Source of the DNA: JBGSKV01 sp041740975
Lineage (GTDB): Bacteria > Bdellovibrionota_B > Oligoflexia > Oligoflexales > JALZUQ01
Direction of reading: 5' to 3'
Length of the DNA: 64,000 nt
Assembly: GCA_041740975.1 (NCBI GenBank)
Contig: JBGSKV010000038.1
Span: forward strand, 25,318-89,317
The notes below the pieces were generated by a model. It did no database searches, was not told where the DNA came from, and saw nothing but the letters and a program-made list of their open reading frames with translations. The position numbers and the translations under genes were made by a program. Every line of letters starts with the position of its first letter. The stretch's first letter is position 1. Of the stretch, positions 57,737 to 64,000 are shown in pieces.

Positions 57737-60454
57737 TTGAAACAGATTTTAGTTATTCTCAGCCTGGTCAATGTAGTCCACTATGCCGAACGGCAACTTT
57801 TGGCCGTATTTGCCCCAGAAATCATGCGCGAATATACGCTTGACTATTTCGACATGGCGCAACTGATATGCGGATTCATGGCGGGATACGTCTTTTCCGG
57901 CCCCCTCATGACCTACTTAAATGGCCGGCAAAACCCCTACAAATTGATACTTGCCAACCTCATCATCGGCGCCACTTCGATGTTGATCATGGCCTCCTTC
58001 GGCGCCTATTTTTACGTTTTTTTGGCTATGCGGGTTATGCTCGGATTTGCCGTGGGAAGTTTCAACACACTCGCGCCACCCCTCATTTTGGAAAAAAACA
58101 CGCGATTGCAGACGGCCAATGTCCAACTTGGTGTCTATTATATGATGGTGCCCCTCGGGCTAGGACTCGCATTTCTGGTGGGGACCTTTTCGATAAGCTT
58201 TGCACCCTGGAAGCTCTACTTTGGCATAGGCGGCGGGATCAGCATGTTTCTCGCTGTTTCCTACGCGTTATACTACCCTCGCCACTACCATCGTGTAGCT
58301 TCGACAGACGTCTCGACAAAGAAAGCTTTGGGCCTTCTGTGGCGTGATTCGACCTACCGCAATATGTCGCTGGGATTCTTTTTCTATATTGGGGCAGGTT
58401 GGGGATTTTTATCTTGGGCGACGACGTTTGGTATCCATCACCTAGGTATGAGTGCGGCACAAGCCAACCTCGGATTGGCCCTATGCACGATTTGCGCCGC
58501 GGCAGTGGGAACTTACATTGGCAGTCGCTTTGGTTCGCTTTTTAATACCAATCAGACACAAATATCCGGTTTTTGCTATTTCGGAGCCACTTGCTTAGGA
58601 CTTTCGATACCCTTTAGTATCATTTTGACTCTAACGATACGCCCCGACTATTTTTTCTTTTCAACATTCATGATGGAAGTACTTATGTTTGCGGCACACG
58701 CCCCCATCATGACAAGCTTACTGGCATCGGCCCCTCTTGGCCTTGCCCCTCTCGCGGCTGGGATCATTGTTTTTTTTGTGCACGGATTCGGGGACCTGCT
58801 TTTTGTGCTGATGATTGGCTACTTGGCTGATGCAAATTCTTGGCAGGTTGCTTTTTATCCTATTCCCGCAGGGCTCACCTTAGCTGCTCTGCTTTGGTAT
58901 GGTGTTGGTCGGAAAAGCTTTCGAGCCGGGGTCACCGGACAAAGCCCATTCGCCATCACCCCTTTTGCCGAGGGCTGCGCCCGGCTGTTTCAGGTTTTCC
59001 TATGGATGGGTGCTAAGTTATACTTCAAAGAAATCTATGTTTACAAAAAAGAGTCTGAAGACTCGGCAGCCGATACACCTACTCTTTATATTGCCAACCA
59101 CCCCAACGGGCTTGTTGACATTTTGGTGTTGTATGTGACCGTGCGCAAAACCCTGCGCTTTGTAGCCAAAAATACCCTTTGGGAAAATCCAGTCCTGCGC
59201 CCGCTTTTAGCATTAGGAGGCTGCATTCCCATTTACCGAAAACAAGATGATGGTCTCGAAAAACCTGATCATGGCGTCACGGCACTCATTCAAGACAATA
59301 ACCTTGCCATGCAGACAGTGTCTGAGGCGCTCAGTTTTCATAGTTTTGCAATTTATCCGGAGGGTATTTCGCACAACGCTCCGAATTTGTCGAAGTTCAA
59401 AACCGGAGGTTCGCGCATGTTACTTAACGCCGCCAGCCTTGGTTCCTCCACTGCTAAGAAAAATGAACTTCGCGAGCAGCTGGCCACGCTTACGATTAGC
59501 CATTTTATATCCACCCCGCGGTACGAACTTGGCGACTATGGTTTTCAACCAGTGGGCATGTACTTCGACGACAAAACGGAGTTCCGTTCTCGGGCGTTGA
59601 TTCACTACGGACCTCGCATTCGACTTGCCGATATTTTTTCCGCTGAGGAACTCAAGCACATCAAAACCGAACCTGAAAATCCGGCGTTTGTAAAAAAACT
59701 TACGGACAACATGCATATCCATATCAGCAAACTCATACCGCTTTCGGAAACCGAAAACGAACGCAACATGGCTCAACAAACCGCCGCCTTGATGTTGGAC
59801 CCCGGCCAGCCTTCATCCATAAAGGATTTCTTCGGCTGGGATCACACTGTGCAGAATTTTATAAATATTCTGAAAGCAAAAAATCACGATCTCTATATTC
59901 AGATGCGAGCTAAGATTGAGAATTATTTTGATCAAATACAGAAAATCAATACCCCTGACGTCATCATCAGTTCCTATCAGCAGGCACCGCGCCCTATTCT
60001 TTCGATGTTCTTGAATCAAATTTTCTATTGGCTTTTCACGCTGTGTCTTTCACCCTTTATCATGCTCGGCATTGTCCTGTATTCTCCTTGTTTTATGATC
60101 GCGGAGTGGTCCGCCGCGAAGATGGCGGATGGCAGCAGCGAAGTTTCGACTTACAAATTTTTGGCCGGGGGGATTTTTGGCATAGCCGCAACGGTGATGT
60201 ATCTAGGCGTTATTGTTTCGATGGGATGGTGGCGCTCTGCCGCATTGATGTATTTCATCAGCGGTATGCTTGTTTTAATCACCAGCGGTATTGCTTCCAT
60301 TATCTTTGCCGAAAACTGGCAGGATCGTTGGGCCGAACTTCGCGCCCTGACCAGTCGCCGCCGCCGTGAAGATATTGCGGCCCTTGCCGCCCAACGTCGA
60401 TTGATATCAGGTGATTTAGCAAACCTGTATAGCTACGCTAAGGATCTTGTCTAG
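57737..60454 (+). CDS. MFS transporter fused to an LPLAT acyltransferase
   Basis: This 905-residue protein begins at TTG 57737. The first ~405 residues are a 12-helix MFS transporter. Residues ~440-650 are a soluble acyltransferase with 'LYIANHPNGLVDILVLY' (NHPNx3D-type first motif of the AAK14816-like LPLAT group), 'KNTLWENPVLRPLLALGGCIPIYR' and 'FAIYPEGISHNAPNLSKFKTG' (PEG motif). Near the end three or four more TM helices (about 755-860) follow. LplT-Aas proteins join a lysophospholipid flippase to an acyltransferase plus acyl-ACP synthetase. Here the ligase half is missing, and the transporter is fused directly. Import and re-acylation of lysolipids is the likely role. Confidence 0.88.
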   Translation: MKQILVILSLVNVVHYAERQLLAVFAPEIMREYTLDYFDMAQLICGFMAGYVFSGPLMTYLNGRQNPYKLILANLIIGATSMLIMASFGAYFYVFLAMRVMLGFAVGSFNTLAPPLILEKNTRLQTANVQLGVYYMMVPLGLGLAFLVGTFSISFAPWKLYFGIGGGISMFLAVSYALYYPRHYHRVASTDVSTKKALGLLWRDSTYRNMSLGFFFYIGAGWGFLSWATTFGIHHLGMSAAQANLGLALCTICAAAVGTYIGSRFGSLFNTNQTQISGFCYFGATCLGLSIPFSIILTLTIRPDYFFFSTFMMEVLMFAAHAPIMTSLLASAPLGLAPLAAGIIVFFVHGFGDLLFVLMIGYLADANSWQVAFYPIPAGLTLAALLWYGVGRKSFRAGVTGQSPFAITPFAEGCARLFQVFLWMGAKLYFKEIYVYKKESEDSAADTPTLYIANHPNGLVDILVLYVTVRKTLRFVAKNTLWENPVLRPLLALGGCIPIYRKQDDGLEKPDHGVTALIQDNNLAMQTVSEALSFHSFAIYPEGISHNAPNLSKFKTGGSRMLLNAASLGSSTAKKNELREQLATLTISHFISTPRYELGDYGFQPVGMYFDDKTEFRSRALIHYGPRIRLADIFSAEELKHIKTEPENPAFVKKLTDNMHIHISKLIPLSETENERNMAQQTAALMLDPGQPSSIKDFFGWDHTVQNFINILKAKNHDLYIQMRAKIENYFDQIQKINTPDVIISSYQQAPRPILSMFLNQIFYWLFTLCLSPFIMLGIVLYSPCFMIAEWSAAKMADGSSEVSTYKFLAGGIFGIAATVMYLGVIVSMGWWRSAALMYFISGMLVLITSGIASIIFAENWQDRWAELRALTSRRRREDIAALAAQRRLISGDLANLYSYAKDLV

Positions 60455-60616
60455 TTCTTCAACTTCCTGAGGATGACACATCTATTTGAAAATACTTCCC
60501 AAATAGGTTATATCAGACTCAGTTTGTATAATATCTTTGAAACGATTAGATTGGGGCACAAGTCACCAGCAGTGTCGTTATAAAATTTTTTGATCTTCAT
60601 AATTAGAGGTGAAATC

Positions 60617-61441
60617 ATGCTCGGAAAAAAACCTGACTTTCTTAATTTCACAGTTGATCACATGACCATGATTCTGCGTCCAGAGATGTACAAGGTCGCC
60701 TACGTTATTTTTCGTAACGTTTTGGGTGTCACACCGGACGATCTTATTTATGAAAAACGCAAGGAATGGCAACCGGGTCAAGGCGAGCAGTCTATGACGT
60801 TTGCGGCATCTCTCGGGAATGCGACAGCCACGAAAACAGATAAGGCCAATTCTTTCGACAAAACAATCATTGCTGTCGTCCAACCGACGGAGCCAAAAAA
60901 CCAAAAGTCGCATGTCCGCAAAATGTTGGGCGACCACTCGGCGGCTGTGCATTGGCAACACATCGCTTTGCGTTGTCCAGATTTACTCGCCTTCCACGAA
61001 CATGCTTTAGCCCGAGGAGTGAACTTTATTACCCCTCTTTTACGCGATGAAGACGAAGACGTTATTCAAGTTTTTACAGGCGAATGGTTCTATCCTGGCA
61101 GCACACCAAGTGCCGTCTTTTTTGAATTTGTTCAGCGCAACCCAACCGACACCATGCTGCAACGTTTATCAGAACGTAACCGCGAGACACTCTTCCGAGA
61201 CAAGACTTTTTTGGGCCTCTACGCTGAAAAAGAAGCCGAGTATCAATTTAATAACGTGACACCTTTTGTGGATTTCGAGCTACAAGATCAGCTGAACGAG
61301 TACATTGGCGAAAGACATTTATACGAGATCACCGAAGACGATATTCAAGTTATGGACAACATGATGCTCGAATATGCCAAGAATAAAAAAGAGAATGTAT
61401 TACCAAGTGAAAAGAATTCAACTCGTCCGCATGTAAGTTGA
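60617..61441 (+). CDS. HPPD-like VOC (glyoxalase-fold) protein
   Basis: This is 274 residues from ATG 60617 after AGAGGTG; the upstream ATG at 60590 has no site. VOC beta-alpha-beta units occur twice: 'FLNFTVDHMTMILRPEMYKVAYVIFRNVLGV' and 'VHWQHIALRCPDLLAFHEHALARGVNFI', with 'SAVFFEFVQRNP' supplying the Glu of the 2-His/1-Glu metal triad. The layout resembles 4-hydroxyphenylpyruvate dioxygenase, but the protein is shorter than the usual ~350-380 residues. Exact substrate unknown. Confidence 0.75.
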   Translation: MLGKKPDFLNFTVDHMTMILRPEMYKVAYVIFRNVLGVTPDDLIYEKRKEWQPGQGEQSMTFAASLGNATATKTDKANSFDKTIIAVVQPTEPKNQKSHVRKMLGDHSAAVHWQHIALRCPDLLAFHEHALARGVNFITPLLRDEDEDVIQVFTGEWFYPGSTPSAVFFEFVQRNPTDTMLQRLSERNRETLFRDKTFLGLYAEKEAEYQFNNVTPFVDFELQDQLNEYIGERHLYEITEDDIQVMDNMMLEYAKNKKENVLPSEKNSTRPHVS

Positions 61442-61457
61442 TTTCACTGTATTTCCA

Positions 61458-62171
61458 CTAAAACTGAACCATCGGTTTCTTCACCGGCTTTTTCAAAGGC
61501 GCTGGTGATGTCGGTGGCAAGATAGGCGCAGAGTACGGCTGAACCGTAGTATTTGAACTTGCTGGAGTTCGCGTCGGCGAAACCGGAATCGCTTGCGGCT
61601 GAGGTTGGCCAGCTGGACACGGAACACTTCGTCCGTAGTAAACATCACCCGGAGTGAATTCGTGACAGGCCACTACGTTTCCGTAAGCGTCAATGTCCGC
61701 ACAAATTCCTGAGGAGCCATCTCCGTTACCATATGCGACCGTTCCTTGATTCCAGTTATAAGAACGTTTACTCACTTCGGCACAAGAAGGGATGTTTGAT
61801 CCCACATAGCCAGCATTATTTTTGTCTTTTTCTGCTTGTGCTTCGCGGGCGGGATAGCAAGAACAAACGAGCTCCATGCGCGTCATGCCGCTGCGACAAA
61901 TTTTCTCATCCAAATAAGGTTCCGCGCTTAGCATGACCCGAGCGCTTCCATTGCAAAAATCAGTTACTGAGTACCCTCGTTTAAAACCCGCGTCAAAAAC
62001 ATTTCCGGCGCCATATTCGCACTTGGCGATTTTGGTTTCGCAGTAAAAGTTGCCATTTAATGGCACAGATTTATTTTCGGCTCCCAGGCCACTGGTTCCA
62101 CTGATATCGACACGTGGTTTGCAGCCAATGGAAATCATAAGTAGGGCATTGATTGCAATGACTCGTAACAT
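61458..62171 (-). CDS. Putative lipoprotein
   Basis: This 237-residue lipoprotein has signal 'LMISIGC' (Cys near 17). The mature part holds eight or more Cys in pairs, as in 'ICRSGMTRMELVCSCYPAREAQ', then 'SGICADIDAYGNVVACHEF', suggesting a disulphide-rich fold. The end is a Pro/Thr-rich linker with a basic tail. No family recognised. GGGAG precedes the ATG, and an operator-like palindrome covers its -10 box. Confidence 0.75.
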   Translation of the reverse strand: MLRVIAINALLMISIGCKPRVDISGTSGLGAENKSVPLNGNFYCETKIAKCEYGAGNVFDAGFKRGYSVTDFCNGSARVMLSAEPYLDEKICRSGMTRMELVCSCYPAREAQAEKDKNNAGYVGSNIPSCAEVSKRSYNWNQGTVAYGNGDGSSGICADIDAYGNVVACHEFTPGDVYYGRSVPCPAGQPQPQAIPVSPTRTPASSNTTVQPYSAPILPPTSPAPLKKPVKKPMVQF

Positions 62172-62188
62172 CGGTAGACTCCCTGGAG

Positions 62189-62211
62189 ATGATGTAATAA
62201 TTATACATCAT
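62189..62211 (-). promoter_or_regulatory. Palindromic operator over the lipoprotein's -10 box
   Basis: ATGATGTA (62189-62196) and TACATCAT (62204-62211) are perfect inverted 8-bp arms. Between them, on the minus strand, the sequence reads TATAAT in the context TGTATAAT, a good extended -10 box, 28 bases before the gene. A dimeric repressor bound here would block transcription. Confidence 0.6.
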
Positions 62212-62286
62212 TCGGCCCAAACCCACTATTGACCAGCAATCAAAATCTCAATAACTTATGCCGAATTCTACTTTTTGGAGGTCTCC

Positions 62287-63324
62287 ATGCAAGCCAAAGC
62301 CTACGCCAACCACGCAGCAGATAAGCCGTTTGTCCCCTACACTTTTGATCGCCATACGGCCGGCGCCACTGAAGTAGCAATCGATATTTCTTTTTGTGGC
62401 ATCTGCCATTCCGATATTCATACGGCTCGTAGTGAGTGGGGCCCGGCTTTTTATCCATGCGTACCGGGACACGAAATTGTAGGTGTCGTTCGTGAAGTGG
62501 GTTCAGGAGTCAAAAAGTTCAAGGCTGGAGATACCGTCGGTGTGGGATGCATGGTGGACTCGTGTCGGACTTGTGGAGCTTGCAAAGAAGGTTTAGAAAA
62601 TTACTGCGAAACAGGATTCACCGGAACGTACAACGCGCCGCATCCAAGTGAAACCTACACAAAGGGTGGCTACTCGACGCATATTGTGGTCGATGAAAGA
62701 TTTGTACTCAATATTCCCAAAAATTTGAATCTGGCAGCGGTGGCTCCACTTTTGTGCGCGGGCATCACGACATACTCGCCTTTGAAACATGTCGGAGTCG
62801 GCAAAGGCTCCAAAGTTGCCATACTGGGACTTGGCGGTCTTGGTCACATGGGCGTAAAACTCGCCGCATCATTCGGTGCTGAAGTGACGGTCCTATCTCG
62901 ATCCAAGCATAAACAGCAAGACGCGGAACGCCTCGGAGCGCATAATTTTCTTTTGACCAATGACGATGCGGCGGTTGCCAAGCACCGCGATTATTTTGAC
63001 GTGATTTTGGATACGGTATCGGCCCAACATGATTTAAATCAGGCATTGGGTATGGTTCGCCGTGACGGAACTCTGATTATGGTGGGTGCGCCTGAAAAAC
63101 CTCTGGACCTTGCTACGTTGAGCCTTATTTTCCGCCGTCGAGCCATTGTTGGCTCGCTTATAGGGGGCATTCCAGAAACGCAGGAAATGCTCGATCACTG
63201 CGGTAAATATAATATTACGAGTGATATCGAACTTATCAAAGCATCACAAATTAACGAAGCCTATGAGCGAACTCTGAAGAGTGACGTGAAGTACCGATTT
63301 GTTATTGATTGCGCGACAATTTAG
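62287..63324 (+). CDS. Zinc-dependent NAD(P) alcohol dehydrogenase (CAD/YjgB type)
   Basis: This is 345 residues from ATG 62287, five bases after GGAGG. Catalytic zinc ligands lie in 'FCGICHSDIHTARSEWG' and 'PCVPGHEIVGVV', structural zinc in 'CRTCGACKEGLENYCE', and the Rossmann motif in 'VAILGLGGLGHMGVKLAASFG'. The layout matches cinnamyl-alcohol-dehydrogenase-like aldehyde reductases (YjgB/Ahr, YahK). It likely detoxifies or interconverts aldehydes with NADPH. Confidence 0.94.
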   Translation: MQAKAYANHAADKPFVPYTFDRHTAGATEVAIDISFCGICHSDIHTARSEWGPAFYPCVPGHEIVGVVREVGSGVKKFKAGDTVGVGCMVDSCRTCGACKEGLENYCETGFTGTYNAPHPSETYTKGGYSTHIVVDERFVLNIPKNLNLAAVAPLLCAGITTYSPLKHVGVGKGSKVAILGLGGLGHMGVKLAASFGAEVTVLSRSKHKQQDAERLGAHNFLLTNDDAAVAKHRDYFDVILDTVSAQHDLNQALGMVRRDGTLIMVGAPEKPLDLATLSLIFRRRAIVGSLIGGIPETQEMLDHCGKYNITSDIELIKASQINEAYERTLKSDVKYRFVIDCATI

Positions 63325-63344
63325 TTATTTTTTGAAGGAACCTC

Positions 63345-63764
63345 ATGAAACTTGATCAATCCCTTATTGAGGCAGCCATACACTATATTGAAGGTAGGTT
63401 TCCTAATAAAGCCTGGGTCGGCGCCTCGGCGATGTACACCGATGATGGACAGATATTGATATCGACGGCACCAGATACCATCAATGCATCCGTCAGTCTC
63501 TGCCATGAGACGGGCGCAATTTGTGAAGCCTTTAAACTAGGAAAGAAGATTGTCGCCAGTGTTTGTGTTTCATTTGACGATCAGGGCAAGGCGCATATTC
63601 TGACTCCCTGTGGTGTTTGCCAAGAAAGATTGATGTTTTGGGGCGAAGACATGGAAGTTGCCGTACCCCAACCTAACGATTCAACGAAATGGCAAGTTAA
63701 GGCCTTAAAAGAAGTTCAGCCTTACTACTGGTATAAACCGTTCTTAAAAACCGAGAAGCTCTAG
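63345..63764 (+). CDS. Cytidine/blasticidin-S deaminase-like protein
   Basis: This 139-residue protein has the cytidine-deaminase fold with zinc motifs 'LCHETGAICEA' (Cys-His-Glu where many have HAE or CAE) and 'TPCGVCQERL' (PCGxCxE). Both zinc Cys and the general-acid Glu are present. It deaminates cytidine or a related base, possibly blasticidin S. It starts 20 bp after the ADH stop and may share its transcript. Confidence 0.85.
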   Translation: MKLDQSLIEAAIHYIEGRFPNKAWVGASAMYTDDGQILISTAPDTINASVSLCHETGAICEAFKLGKKIVASVCVSFDDQGKAHILTPCGVCQERLMFWGEDMEVAVPQPNDSTKWQVKALKEVQPYYWYKPFLKTEKL

Positions 63765-63934
63765 TTGCAATAGATTGACCTCGTACTTCGCCAAATGCTG
63801 GTTACACTTTAGGTTTTCAACACAGGCCAATCCGCCGAAATCGCTGGAATTTATCGATTCGCTTCAGATCCCCGCTCCTTCTGCCGAAAAGAATATAAGT
63901 CTTCTTTAATTTTTATCGTAAATAGGTGGATAAA

Positions 63935-64000
63935 TGCCAACCGTGAACGTCATTGTTTTGATTTCCGCTATCGCTCTGACTGCGTGTAAGAATGAGCAGT
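63935..64000 (+). CDS. Putative lipoprotein, partial
   Basis: An ATG at 63935 (AGGTGG five bases upstream) opens a frame running off the window. Its 22 visible residues are a lipoprotein signal with lipobox 'ALTAC' (Cys near residue 18). The rest of the gene lies outside, so no function can be given. Confidence 0.7.

Noticed and set aside
1..64000. CRISPR arrays, tRNA and rRNA genes, prophage or insertion-sequence genes.
   Set aside because: None was seen on reading; repeats found are palindromic and intergenic, and no transposase motif occurs.

Overview
The window looks like chromosomal DNA of a Gram-negative, probably Bdellovibrionota-type (former Deltaproteobacteria) bacterium. This is inferred from gene content only; no rRNA or tRNA gene was seen. 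The evidence is an unusually high density of lipoproteins with lipoboxes (about fifteen), OmpA-type envelope proteins, a prepilin, an orphan GspC-like PDZ protein, a MoxR/DUF58/VWA locus, multi-part sensor kinases, an NtrC-type activator and mid-40s G+C. About 65 genes fill nearly all of the window. No phage, insertion sequence or CRISPR array was recognised; repeats are limited to palindromic intergenic elements.

Layout. 1-1.6 kb: the start of an AarF/UbiB-type kinase with a long helical N-terminus, cut by the window edge. 1.7-9.3 kb: lipoproteins (SdrB/GEVED-like, Ca-loop, PDZ) and a ceramidase-like membrane enzyme; the first gene has a possible structured 5' leader. 9.6-17.5 kb: a tight operon of lipoprotein, acyl-CoA carboxylase (carboxyltransferase, separate biotin carboxylase and biotin carrier), pgpA, ndk and tex. 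17.7-24.6 kb: a di-haem/beta-barrel protein and an FmdB protein, then a convergent five-gene operon of exported proteins (haem lipoproteins, a Tat protein, a degenerate VWA-like lipoprotein). 24.9-34 kb: LOG protein, GspC-like protein and the MoxR-DUF58-VWA/DUF4159-VWA operon. 34.1-35.1 kb: a Flp-like prepilin and poorly known neighbours.

35.1-46.8 kb is the most coherent region. Dps, a YflT-like protein with OmpA-like and DUF1328 proteins behind it, CsbD, a pair of very small genes and a lipoprotein each have a GG-N10-GC (-24/-12, sigma-54) promoter. Beside them lie an NtrC-type activator with an Hpt protein and a receiver, and a second operon of two histidine kinases and a receiver. The reading is a sigma-54-driven envelope/general stress regulon with its control genes alongside.

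46.9-64 kb: cardiolipin synthase-like PLD enzyme plus EEP phosphatase, DUF503-like protein, EAL protein, Pta, M14 carboxypeptidase lipoprotein, thyA-folA, prepilin, HU, an MFS transporter fused to an acyltransferase, an HPPD-like VOC protein, a lipoprotein with an operator-like palindrome over its -10 box, a zinc alcohol dehydrogenase, a cytidine-deaminase-like protein and the start of another lipoprotein. Three kinds of long palindrome lie exactly at gene ends; two (19.5 and 52.8 kb) share a 32-nt arm but have unrelated cores.
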